Source of the DNA: an uncultured Candidatus Saccharibacteria bacterium
GTDB taxonomy: Bacteria > Patescibacteriota > Saccharimonadia > Saccharimonadales > Saccharimonadaceae
Length of the DNA: 12,769 nucleotides
Direction: 5' to 3'
Assembly (NCBI GenBank): GCA_938030585.1
Contig: CALHIA010000072.1
Span: forward strand, 1 to 12,769
A program made the position numbers and the translations under genes. Shown here one piece after another: positions 1 through 5,727 of the stretch. A model generated the notes under the pieces. It was given only the letters and a program-made list of their open reading frames with translations. It did no database searches and had not been told where the DNA came from. The first letter of the stretch is position 1. Every line of letters starts with the position of its first letter.

Positions 1-640
1 CCGCCGTATCGGTCTTTTTTGCGGCCTGAATTATTAGATTTCCAGCATTAGTAATTTGCGAAACCGTCCCCGGCGCCGAAGAAATTTCGTTAATTGCTAG
101 AGTCTGGATCGAGTCTACGATCACTAACTCGAATTCACCATCGGCAATTGTTTTAGCGATATCGTTACCAGAAGTCGAGGCTGCAAAGCTTAAGGTTTCT
201 GAATTTGCGCCTAATCTCACTGCTCGCATTTTCACCTGGCCAGCTGATTCTTCACCAGAGACATAGAGTACCTTATGGCCGTTAGCAATCTTCGCACAAA
301 TTTGCATTAAGATTGTCGATTTACCAATGCCAGGCTGCCCAGCAAAGAGAATTACTGAACCGCGTAAAATCCCCCCACCCAGTACTTCATTCAGGGAATC
401 AAATTCGGTTTTCAGTCGCTCTTTTTCATCCGAAGCGGCGATTTCCTTAATACTGGAAAAACTCAAAGTTTTTCCGCTACTCTTAGCCTGCGCCAGAGCA
501 AATTTACCCGCACTAGAACTATCCTCAACTACTAAATCTTCCACGATAGTATTCCACGCATCGCAGTTATTACAGTGGCCAGCCCATTTGCTATAGCGCG
601 CTCCACAGTTTTGACAGACGTATTGTTTAGTAGCTTTCAT
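1..640 (-). CDS. radA: DNA repair protein RadA (Sms), N-terminal part; truncated by window edge
   Basis: RadA is a RecA-like ATPase that promotes branch migration of recombination intermediates during repair and transformation. The 213 residues visible here begin with a zinc finger (Cys9, Cys12, Cys23, Cys26). A linker follows, then the RecA-type core with Walker A GQPGIGKST at residues 101-109 and a Walker B strand LVIVDSIQTL at about 172-181. The segment SSAPGTVSQ at about 187-195 also matches the family. The KNRFG motif and the Lon-like C-terminal domain would lie beyond position 1. The start at 640 is the only ATG that keeps the zinc finger. It sits six bases after a perfect -10 box with no Shine-Dalgarno sequence, so the mRNA is probably leaderless. 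The gene is divergent from the pseudopilin gene, 56 bp away. Identification is secure. Confidence 0.96.
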   Translation of the reverse strand, partial: MKATKQYVCQNCGARYSKWAGHCNNCDAWNTIVEDLVVEDSSSAGKFALAQAKSSGKTLSFSSIKEIAASDEKERLKTEFDSLNEVLGGGILRGSVILFAGQPGIGKSTILMQICAKIANGHKVLYVSGEESAGQVKMRAVRLGANSETLSFAASTSGNDIAKTIADGEFELVIVDSIQTLAINEISSAPGTVSQITNAGNLIIQAAKKTDTA

Positions 641-646
641 ATTGAA

Positions 647-675
647 ATTATACCAATCTCTCAGCGAAAACCCAA
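647..675 (-). promoter_or_regulatory. radA promoter, leaderless start
   Basis: On the minus strand TTGGGT (675-670) is followed by a 17-bp spacer and TATAAT (652-647). TGG precedes the -10, making it an extended TGnTATAAT. Six bases (646-641) separate the -10 from the radA ATG, so the expected +1 is the A of ATG. Confidence 0.8.
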
Positions 676-684
676 AATTCCATG

Positions 685-690
685 TATAAT
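685..690 (+). promoter_or_regulatory. -10 box of the pseudopilin gene, leaderless start
   Basis: A perfect TATAAT is followed by GGGAGT and then ATG at 697. The GGGAGT resembles a Shine-Dalgarno sequence, but it touches the ATG and would lie upstream of +1, so it cannot act as one. No good -35 is visible 17 bp upstream. Confidence 0.72.
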
Positions 691-696
691 GGGAGT

Positions 697-1098
697 ATGA
701 ATAAAACAGTCAAAAAATCTGGTTTCACTCTTATTGAACTCGTGGTAGTTTTAGTTTTTGTTTCCATCGCTCTAGTTCTTGCCTTCTTGCAGAAACAAAA
801 TCTCGATGCCATGCACCGTGATGAGCAGCGCAAGGAAGCGATCAACGCCATGTATTACGCCCTCGAGGAAGGTTTTTATGCCAAGAATGGCTATTACCCT
901 GAAACTATCACCGATGAGAATCTTACCGTCATGGACCCTAAATTATTCACCGACCCGAATGGTGTTTATATTAATGGTGAAGGTGGTTCACTTAATTACA
1001 TTTCCGCCGATTGCAATAATGGTAAATGTCGGGAATACACACTCCGCGCTAGACTAGAAAAAGAAGACGATTACATCAAGAAAAACCGCCACAATTAA
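697..1098 (+). CDS. type IV pilin-like / type II secretion pseudopilin (prepilin)
   Basis: This 133-residue protein has a class III prepilin signal. The short basic leader MNKTVKKSG is followed by FTLIELVVVLVFVSIALVL, with predicted prepilin-peptidase cleavage between Gly9 and Phe10. Glu14 is the invariant Glu at mature position +5. The hydrophobic N-terminal helix anchors the subunit in the membrane and packs it into a pilus or pseudopilus. The globular part is small and has a GYYPE segment common in GspG/PilA-like proteins and a Cys pair (CNNGKC), perhaps a disulfide. An in-frame ATG at 682 exists, but it overlaps the -10 box and would add five residues to the leader, so I chose 697. No prepilin peptidase or pilus ATPase lies nearby, so whether it is a major or minor pilin cannot be told. 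Confidence 0.9.
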   Translation: MNKTVKKSGFTLIELVVVLVFVSIALVLAFLQKQNLDAMHRDEQRKEAINAMYYALEEGFYAKNGYYPETITDENLTVMDPKLFTDPNGVYINGEGGSLNYISADCNNGKCREYTLRARLEKEDDYIKKNRHN

Positions 1099-1104
1099 AC
1101 TAAA

Positions 1105-1257
1105 GAATGCCGCATACCTCGTTCCAGAGACACTCAAGGGTGAGAATGTCGCATGCCTTTTATCGGACCGCTCAAGGGCGCTTGCCCGGGCTTATGTCCT
1201 CAAAAGGCAAGACGACATTCTCTTCTAAAAAAGAAGCACAAACGGCTTCTTTTTTTC
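1105..1257 (+). ncRNA. candidate structured non-coding RNA ending in a terminator (unknown class)
   Basis: A perfect 10-bp inverted repeat, GAGAATGTCG (1142-1151) and CGACATTCTC (1213-1222), encloses a second nested stem, GCCTTTT (1155-1161) with AAAAGGC (1202-1208). Inside that are GGAC (1165-1168) with GTCC (1196-1199) and GGGC (1176-1179) with GCCC (1184-1187). Upstream, CTCAAGGG at 1133-1140 recurs at 1171-1178. Each copy can form an alternative small CAAG-loop hairpin, and the stems covary (CACU/GGUG versus CGCU/GGCG). A rho-independent terminator ends the element. It follows the pseudopilin stop and faces a converging gene, so it is not a leader riboswitch for either. It may be a 3'-UTR-derived or free-standing RNA; no convincing own promoter is visible. 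I see no SRP, RNase P, tmRNA or tRNA signatures. Confidence 0.55.
1227..1257 (+). terminator. rho-independent terminator, symmetric
   Basis: AAGAAGC (1231-1237) pairs with GCTTCTT (1245-1251) around a 7-nt loop. The stem extends through A/T pairs into a T run to about 1257. It ends the pseudopilin/ncRNA transcript. A T run on the opposite strand means it could also work in reverse. Confidence 0.85.
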
Positions 1258-1352
1258 TGATTCGAAATTGCGTGTGATTTTACCGAACAAAAAAGGCTGG
1301 AAGAGTATTTGTTATTTTTAAACTTTGAAGTTGCGTACGGTTTATTATAGTT

Positions 1353-1440
1353 TATAAATCAGAAAGCCCACTTGTTATTTTGAAAACCATAAGCTTGGCC
1401 GAGCGGCCTAGAGCGTGTTTTTAAAAAGTAAGTGGGTTTT
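1353..1440 (+). ncRNA. second long hairpin: candidate small RNA or large terminator
   Basis: AAGCCCACTT (1364-1373) pairs with AAGTGGGTTT (1430-1439). Inside, AAAAC pairs with GTTTT, and GCTTGGCC (1393-1400) pairs with GGCC-TA-GAGC (1405-1414) around a GAGC loop. Two of the pairs, G1366 with T1437 and the last U of GCUU with the G of GAGC, are G-U wobbles only if the RNA is read from the plus strand. On the minus strand they become A-C mismatches, which mildly favours a plus-strand RNA. A possible promoter TTGCGT-N16-TATAAA (1331-1358) would start it almost at the stem. The other reading is a terminator for rubrerythrin, whose gene ends at 1456 on the minus strand. Confidence 0.42.
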
Positions 1441-1455
1441 AGCTGCTAGCTTATT

Positions 1456-2013
1456 TTAGTAATTAATTGCACGCAATTCAAAGTAGGCTTGTGGATGTGC
1501 ACATACTGGGCAAACCTCAGGTGCATCATTACCGACAAAGGTGTAACCACAGTTACGACACTTCCAGACGGTGACTTTTTCAGACTTAAAGACCACATCG
1601 TCATCGATATTCTTGATTAACTTGCGGTAGCGTTCTTCGTGTTCTTTTTCAATTGCACCGACGCCATCGAACTTGTCAGCGATTTCGTCAAAACCTTCTT
1701 CACGAGCGATACGAGCGAACTCTTTGTACATATCAGTCCATTCGTAGTCTTCACCAGCAGCTGCAATCTCAAGATTAGTCCTCGTATCAGCTACAGCGCC
1801 GTCATTGAGGTACTTGTACCAAAGTTTGGCGTGTTCTTTTTCATTGTCGGAAGTTTCGGTAAAGATTTCAGCAATCTGTTCGTAACCATCCTTTTTTGCA
1901 CGAGAAGCAAAGAACTGGTATTTTACACGAGCTTGGGATTCTCCCGCAAAAGCGGTTTTTAAATTATCATAGGTCTTACTATTTTTAAAATTAGATTTAT
2001 CAATATCGGACAT
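1456..2013 (-). CDS. rubrerythrin
   Basis: Rubrerythrin is a cytosolic non-haem iron peroxidase that reduces hydrogen peroxide to water in anaerobes and microaerophiles. The 185-residue protein has the classic two-domain order. The N-terminal four-helix ferritin-like domain carries diiron ligands including Glu25, ExxH at 58-61 and ExxH at 122-125. The C-terminal rubredoxin-like domain has CxxC pairs at 152/155 and 168/171, a FeCys4 site. Length and order match typical rubrerythrins. The start at 2013 has an AAAGGAG Shine-Dalgarno (2024-2018) four bases upstream. The gene is divergent from ruvB, with back-to-back -10 boxes between them. Electron donors are not encoded nearby, and no recognisable peroxide-regulator site is seen in the short leader. 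Confidence 0.96.
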   Translation of the reverse strand: MSDIDKSNFKNSKTYDNLKTAFAGESQARVKYQFFASRAKKDGYEQIAEIFTETSDNEKEHAKLWYKYLNDGAVADTRTNLEIAAAGEDYEWTDMYKEFARIAREEGFDEIADKFDGVGAIEKEHEERYRKLIKNIDDDVVFKSEKVTVWKCRNCGYTFVGNDAPEVCPVCAHPQAYFELRAINY

Positions 2014-2029
2014 TGAGCTCCTTTCTTAA

Positions 2030-2046
2030 TGGTATAATCTATTATA
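2030..2046. promoter_or_regulatory. back-to-back divergent -10 boxes for rubrerythrin and ruvB
   Basis: TATAAT on the plus strand (2033-2038, extended by TGG at 2030-2032) drives ruvB. Two bases later ATTATA (2041-2046), read as TATAAT on the minus strand, drives rubrerythrin. The 14-bp core is a near-perfect inverted repeat. The -35 regions are weak for both. Confidence 0.75.
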
Positions 2047-2073
2047 ACGCATTTAAGCAAAAGACGGAGGAAT

Positions 2074-3081
2074 ATGGCAATCGAGCGAGTTATCGATAAT
2101 ATATCGCACGAGGAGGATCAGGAAGAGCAAGCAGTAGAAGTCAGTCTTCGCCCAACTAATTTCGCTGAGTATATCGGCCAGGAGCGCTTGAAAAAGAATC
2201 TGAAGATCGCTATCGCAGCGGTGAAAAAACGTAATGATGGGACCACTTTGGATCACGTCCTACTTTATGGTCCACCAGGTCTTGGTAAGACTACTATGGC
2301 CAATGTCATCGCGCATGAACTTGGTTCTAATCTGCGTGTCACCTCTGGTCCAGCCATTGAACGTGCTGGTGACCTCGCTTCTATTCTAACCAATCTTCAA
2401 AATGGCGACGTGCTTTTTATTGATGAAATTCATCGTCTTCGTCGCGCCGTGGAGGAAATTCTTTATTCTGCCATGGAAGATTACAAACTCGATATTGTAA
2501 TCGGTAAAGGTCCAGCTGCCCGTTCAGTGCGTCTCGACCTGCCACACTTTACCGTAATCGGCGCCACCACTCGTACTGGTTCGTTGGCTGGGCCACTTCG
2601 CGATCGCTTCGGAATCACACATCGTCTCGAATATTATAACGAATCGGAAATTGGTCAAATTATTGCTCGTACCGCCAATATTCTCGGTACAGAAATTTCC
2701 GAAGAAGCTACTGCCACTCTGGCCGCCCGCTCTCGTCTCACACCGCGTATTGCCAACCGCCTGATGAAGCGCGTGCGTGATTTTGCTGATGTACATGGTG
2801 ATGGCTCCGTTAATTTTGAAATTGCTACCAAGGCCCTTAATCTTATGGAAATTGACTCCCTTGGTCTCGATCCGGCTGACCGCAATATGTTGCAGTTAAT
2901 GCTCGATAATTATGGTAATCGCCCCGTTGGCCTCACTACCATTGCCGCCCTGACCGGTGATGAAGCTACCACGATTGAAGATTATTACGAGCCATTTTTG
3001 ATCCAACTTGGTTTCATCGAAAAGACTCCACGTGGTCGCATTGTCACTGAAAAAGCCAAGCGTCACCTCTCTTCTCTCTAA
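2074..3081 (+). CDS. ruvB: Holliday junction branch migration ATPase RuvB
   Basis: RuvB is the hexameric AAA+ motor that drives branch migration of Holliday junctions together with RuvA. The 335-residue product is normal in length. It has the N-terminal LRPTNFAEYIGQE segment, Walker A GPPGLGKT at 66-73 and Walker B LFIDEIH at 114-120. The sensor and arginine-finger region GATTRTGSLAGPLRDRFG lies at about 163-180. The C-terminal winged helix is marked by NRPVGLTTIAALTGDE and IEDYYEPFLIQLGFIEKTPRGR. The start has GGAGG at 2066-2070, only three bases from the ATG, which is a short spacing. The usual partner ruvA lies about 1 kb downstream but on the opposite strand, and ruvC is not in the window. 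Confidence 0.98.
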   Translation: MAIERVIDNISHEEDQEEQAVEVSLRPTNFAEYIGQERLKKNLKIAIAAVKKRNDGTTLDHVLLYGPPGLGKTTMANVIAHELGSNLRVTSGPAIERAGDLASILTNLQNGDVLFIDEIHRLRRAVEEILYSAMEDYKLDIVIGKGPAARSVRLDLPHFTVIGATTRTGSLAGPLRDRFGITHRLEYYNESEIGQIIARTANILGTEISEEATATLAARSRLTPRIANRLMKRVRDFADVHGDGSVNFEIATKALNLMEIDSLGLDPADRNMLQLMLDNYGNRPVGLTTIAALTGDEATTIEDYYEPFLIQLGFIEKTPRGRIVTEKAKRHLSSL

Positions 3082-3094
3082 TCACCTAAAAATA

Positions 3095-3103
3095 TGTTAT
3101 AAT
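3095..3103 (+). promoter_or_regulatory. extended -10 promoter of the PH-domain gene
   Basis: TG-T-TATAAT is a perfect extended -10, 14 bases after the ruvB stop. It predicts a transcript starting near 3110, giving a leader of about 18 nt with an AGGGAAG Shine-Dalgarno-like stretch (3118-3124) before ATG 3128. Confidence 0.65.
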
Positions 3104-3127
3104 ATAACTAATCTAACAGGGAAGCGT

Positions 3128-4006
3128 ATGAAGCAGAAAAATTATAATCCAAAATTGGGCATTTCTCTTGAGGCTGGCGAGCGAATTGTTCTCGAAATTA
3201 AACGTACTAAAATCATTCCAATTTTAATCTTTGCCGGAGCTTGTCTAGCTAGTATTTTACTCTTCGCACTCTATATTTTGATTAATGCTGGCAATTCTTT
3301 TGTCTTCGCACTCGATGCCAGTGGCCGCGCTTTCTTCCTCTTGGTTATCGCGATTGTGCTTGGTACAGTCTGGATCGCGACCTTGATTAGTCTTAATGTT
3401 TATGCCACCAATAAACTTTTCGTCACTAACAAGCGCCTCATTCAACGCGTCGCTAATTCACTTTTTGACACCGCGATGAATGTAATCGATTTAGTTTCTG
3501 TCGAAGATGTCTCTTTTAAACAAGCTGGCCTTTTCGAGCATCTCTTCGAAGTTGGTACCCTTCGCATGTCGACTATCGGTGATGAGACTACCTATATTTT
3601 CAAATATCTCGATACTCCTACCGATGAGCTCGAAACCATCACTCATTTCGTGCATATCGAAAAAGGTGAAATTCCTGCCGATGATGAGTGTGAAGTCCCC
3701 GCTGACACCGACAAAAAATCACTTTCTGAAATTTTAGCCGCTAACAAAAATCAAAAATCTGAAGCCAAGTCAGAGACTGCCACTTCACACACCATTCATA
3801 TTGATCATCGCACCCGTCAAGCTGAAGTAACTTCCGCGCCGGTTGCCAAAAATACCTCTGAGACTAAAACGGACGATACTGAATTAGCAGCGGTTGTAGA
3901 GGGAACGGAAACCGTAGAATCTGCAGACACTGCGGAAGCTTCAGTGGCCCCAAAAACCCCAGACACTTCTTCTGATACACTAAATGTGCCAAATCTTGAA
4001 AAATAG
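3128..4006 (+). CDS. membrane protein with bacterial PH-like (DUF304-type) domain and long acidic tail
   Basis: I infer a 292-residue membrane protein of unknown function. Residues 29-52 and 68-91 form two hydrophobic helices. They are followed by a segment beginning ATNKLFVTNKRLIQR (about 93-107) and running through VEDVSFKQAGLFEHLFEVGTLRM. This is the signature pattern of bacterial PH-like domains of the YdbT/DUF304 type. From about residue 185 to the end the sequence is low-complexity, rich in Glu, Asp, Ser, Thr, Lys and Ala, and probably disordered. The start at 3128 has its own extended -10 and a weak Shine-Dalgarno. A longer frame reaching back into ruvB is open but has no start support. 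The gene sits 46 bp after ruvB and converges on ruvA with a shared terminator. No recombination role is implied by the sequence itself. Confidence 0.8.
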   Translation: MKQKNYNPKLGISLEAGERIVLEIKRTKIIPILIFAGACLASILLFALYILINAGNSFVFALDASGRAFFLLVIAIVLGTVWIATLISLNVYATNKLFVTNKRLIQRVANSLFDTAMNVIDLVSVEDVSFKQAGLFEHLFEVGTLRMSTIGDETTYIFKYLDTPTDELETITHFVHIEKGEIPADDECEVPADTDKKSLSEILAANKNQKSEAKSETATSHTIHIDHRTRQAEVTSAPVAKNTSETKTDDTELAAVVEGTETVESADTAEASVAPKTPDTSSDTLNVPNLEK

Positions 4007-4028
4007 CTCTCACGCTAAATTTCTCATA

Positions 4029-4059
4029 AAAATAGTTCCTAGCTGGAACTATTTTTTTT
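4029..4059. terminator. bidirectional terminator between the PH-domain gene and ruvA
   Basis: AAAATAGTTCC (4029-4039) pairs perfectly with GGAACTATTTT (4045-4055) around loop TAGCT. A T run follows to 4059, and an A run at the left end gives a T tail on the minus strand too. It serves both converging genes. Confidence 0.9.
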
Positions 4060-4074
4060 CGAGAACTTTCCACT

Positions 4075-4647
4075 TTAGTGATTTTTTAACGCCAGACGAA
4101 TCTGGTCTTCCACTGGCAAATCCGCATCGATCTCTTTTAATGCCTCAGTCGCTTCCTTTAGATTAAAGCCAAGCGCCATCAGAGCATCGAGCGCTTCATT
4201 ATTTTCCGGTTTCTTCACCTGAATCTCTGCGCCCGTATAATGACTTGGCAAACCCACTTTGTCCTTTAGGTCCACGATTACGCGCTCCGCTGATTTTTTA
4301 CCTACACCACTCGCCTTGCTAATAAAACCGCTATCCGCATTAGCGATGGCATTGCGCACTTCTTCCGGCGTCCCTAGAGAGAGAATCGCCATACCAGCCT
4401 TCGGGCCTATTCCGTTCACGGAAATTAGCATTTCAAAAATCTTCTTCGCCATCAAGGTAGTAAAACCATATAAGTCTTCCGAAGTTTCACGAACGGCGTG
4501 ATAAGTGTAAAATTTCTTAGTTTCCCCCACATTAATCTCTTCAAAATCAATTGCTGAAAGATTCACTTCGTAACCCACACCATGCACATCCACAATAATC
4601 TGCCCGGTGAATTTTTCTACAATCGTACCTTCTACGTGTGCTATCAT
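4075..4647 (-). CDS. ruvA: Holliday junction DNA-binding protein RuvA
   Basis: RuvA forms the tetramer that holds the four-way junction and loads RuvB. The 190 residues show the three family domains. An N-terminal OB fold begins MIAHVEGTIVEKFTGQIIVDVHGVGYEV. Two helix-hairpin-helix motifs follow, ISVNGIGPKAGMAILS and ISKASGVGKKSAERVIVDLKDK. The C-terminal RuvB-binding domain contains EALDALMALGFNLKEATEAL. The length is close to the usual 190-205. There is no Shine-Dalgarno. TAAAAT followed by six bases and ATG predicts a leaderless message. It lies downstream of the tRNA pair, separated by the tRNA terminator, and it converges on the ruvB-side genes. Confidence 0.97.
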   Translation of the reverse strand: MIAHVEGTIVEKFTGQIIVDVHGVGYEVNLSAIDFEEINVGETKKFYTYHAVRETSEDLYGFTTLMAKKIFEMLISVNGIGPKAGMAILSLGTPEEVRNAIANADSGFISKASGVGKKSAERVIVDLKDKVGLPSHYTGAEIQVKKPENNEALDALMALGFNLKEATEALKEIDADLPVEDQIRLALKNH

Positions 4648-4653
4648 GTAACC

Positions 4654-4662
4654 ATTTTAACA
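4654..4662 (-). promoter_or_regulatory. ruvA extended -10, leaderless start
   Basis: Minus-strand TG-T-TAAAAT, with the hexamer at 4659-4654, is followed by six bases and the ATG at 4647. It sits directly after the tRNA terminator, so ruvA has its own promoter. Confidence 0.7.
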
Positions 4663-4663
4663 T

Positions 4664-4687
4664 AAGAAAAAACGGCTCATCGCCGTT
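4664..4687 (-). terminator. terminator of the tRNA-Ser/tRNA-Met transcript
   Basis: Read on the minus strand, AACGGC (4687-4682) pairs with GCCGTT (4676-4671) around a 5-nt loop, followed by a T-rich tail (to 4664). It separates the tRNAs from ruvA. Confidence 0.85.
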
Positions 4688-4700
4688 CCATAATTTCTTT

Positions 4701-4777
4701 TGGTAGTACCGACTGGGATTGAACCAGTGACCTTAGGCTTATGAGTCCTACGCTCTAACCAGCTGAGCTACGGTACC
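4701..4777 (-). tRNA. tRNA-Met (CAT), elongator type, CCA encoded
   Basis: The 77-nt cloverleaf has acceptor GGTACCG/CGGTACT (one G-U), D arm GCTC...GAGC and anticodon loop CTCATAA with anticodon CAT. The T arm is ACTGG-TTCAATC-CCAGT, with discriminator A and an encoded CCA (4703-4701). The TAGGACTCATAA core and AGGTC variable loop resemble elongator Met. The inner anticodon-stem pair 31-39 is A-G rather than A-U. An Ile2 (lysidine-modified CAU) identity is less likely but not excluded. Confidence 0.93.
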
Positions 4778-4783
4778 ACTTTC

Positions 4784-4869
4784 TGGCGGAAGGGACAGGA
4801 TTCGAACCTGCGAAGCGTTAACTTGCCGGTTTTCAAGACCGGTGCCATCAACCACTCGGCCACCCTTCC
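4784..4869 (-). tRNA. tRNA-Ser (TGA), CCA encoded
   Basis: This is an 86-nt type II tRNA. The acceptor is GGAAGGG/CCCTTCC with discriminator G and encoded CCA. The D arm is Ser-like (GGCCGAGTGGTT). The anticodon stem CCGGT/ACCGG holds loop CTTGAAA with anticodon TGA. The long variable arm is AAGTTAACGCTT-like, and the T arm GCAGG-TTCGAAT-CCTGT. Six bases separate it from tRNA-Met, so they form one transcript. Confidence 0.96.
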
Positions 4870-4876
4870 ACTTACT

Positions 4877-4905
4877 ATCATACCAGAAAAATTCTTCCCC
4901 GTAAA
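4877..4905 (-). promoter_or_regulatory. tRNA-Ser promoter
   Basis: On the minus strand TTTACG (4905-4900), a 17-bp spacer, then TATGAT (4882-4877) with a TGG extension. Seven bases later comes the mature tRNA 5' end, so little or no 5' leader is expected. Confidence 0.8.
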
Positions 4906-4931
4906 GTGAAAAATCATCCCAAGAAGATAGA

Positions 4932-5633
4932 TTAGGCTGCGTTGGTGAAAACGTTAATTACATCATCGAGGTCATCTACGGCATCCAGTAGTTTGTCTAC
5001 TTTTTCCGCATCTGCCTCGCTCACCTCTACGGTGTTATTTGGTAGATATTTGAGTTCTGCAGAATCCACATTGAGTCCAGCATCAATCAAATTCTTACGT
5101 ACTTTCATCAAATCGGTTGGTTCGGTAATAATTTCGATGCCATCTTCCGTTTCATTGGCATCTTCTGCGCCAGCATCTAGGGCAGTCATTAGCGCATCTT
5201 CACCCTTGTCTTCGATAAAAATCACACCCTTGCGTGAGAATTGGAACATCACGGATCCAGGATCAGCCATGCGGCCGCCATTTTTAGATAACGCATTGCG
5301 AACTTCTGGCATGGTGCGGTTTTTATTATCGGTAGCAATTTCAATAATTAAACCAATTCCAGCTGGGCCGTAAGCCTCATAGGTTTCTTCAATTAAAGCT
5401 GCCGCATTTTTATCAGCTGCACGTGCAATTGCACGTTCGATATTTGCCTTTGGCATGTTAGCCTTGCGAGCTTTTTCTAATACCATCGCAAGAGATGGAT
5501 TCATGGTTGGGTCGGCGCCAGCACGCGCGGCAATCGCGATTTGGTTACCAATTTTGGTGAAGGCGGCACCACGCTTCGCGTCCACGATTGCTTTTTGACG
5601 CTTGGTAGTTGCCCATTTACTGTGTCCAGACAT
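4932..5633 (-). CDS. yebC: YebC/TACO1-family protein
   Basis: The 233-residue product begins with the family hallmark MSGHSKWATTKRQKAIVDAKRGAAFTK. It also has ARAGADPTMNPSLAMVLEKARKANMPKANIERAI, YEAYGPAGIGLIIEIATDNKNRT and DPGSVMFQF, all typical of the three-domain YebC fold. The family was annotated as transcription regulators. Related work on YebC/TACO1 links it to translation elongation, including at proline stretches. In many bacteria yebC precedes ruvC-ruvA-ruvB; here it lies upstream of ruvA on the same strand with tRNAs between and no ruvC. The start at 5633 has AAGGGG (5643-5638) four bases upstream and an extended -10 before it. A longer open frame to 5741 is unsupported. No clear terminator lies between its stop and the tRNA-Ser promoter. 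Confidence 0.96.
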   Translation of the reverse strand: MSGHSKWATTKRQKAIVDAKRGAAFTKIGNQIAIAARAGADPTMNPSLAMVLEKARKANMPKANIERAIARAADKNAAALIEETYEAYGPAGIGLIIEIATDNKNRTMPEVRNALSKNGGRMADPGSVMFQFSRKGVIFIEDKGEDALMTALDAGAEDANETEDGIEIITEPTDLMKVRKNLIDAGLNVDSAELKYLPNNTVEVSEADAEKVDKLLDAVDDLDDVINVFTNAA

Positions 5634-5669
5634 AAAACCCCTTATTTTTCCTAATAATAACTTTGTATT

Positions 5670-5678
5670 ATTATAACA
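5670..5678 (-). promoter_or_regulatory. yebC extended -10
   Basis: Minus-strand TG-T-TATAAT (hexamer 5675-5670) predicts a start near 5663 and a 30-nt leader containing the AAGGGG ribosome binding site. Confidence 0.7.
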
Positions 5679-5684
5679 TTTTTC

Positions 5685-5722
5685 CAAAAAAGCAAAAGGG
5701 GCGCAAATCTTGCGTCCCTTGA
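5685..5722 (-). terminator. terminator of the 148-residue hypothetical gene
   Basis: On the minus strand GGGACGCAAG pairs with TTGCGCCCC around a short loop, followed by a T-rich tail (TTTTGCTTTTTT). It begins a few bases after the stop codon of the gene ending at 5728 and precedes the yebC promoter. Confidence 0.85.
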
Positions 5723-5727
5723 GTTTC

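Noticed and set aside
682..696. Upstream ATG at 682 as pseudopilin start
   Set aside because: It overlaps the TATAAT at 685-690 and would add five residues before an already complete prepilin leader.
1391..1414. tRNA-like D-arm sequence (GGCCGAGCGGCC)
   Set aside because: There is no anticodon arm, T arm or acceptor stem around it; it is explained as the tip of the 1364-1439 hairpin.
3008..3127. Longer start for the PH-domain protein, reaching into ruvB
   Set aside because: The extra 40 residues overlap ruvB out of frame and have no ribosome binding site. A promoter and start context exist just before 3128.
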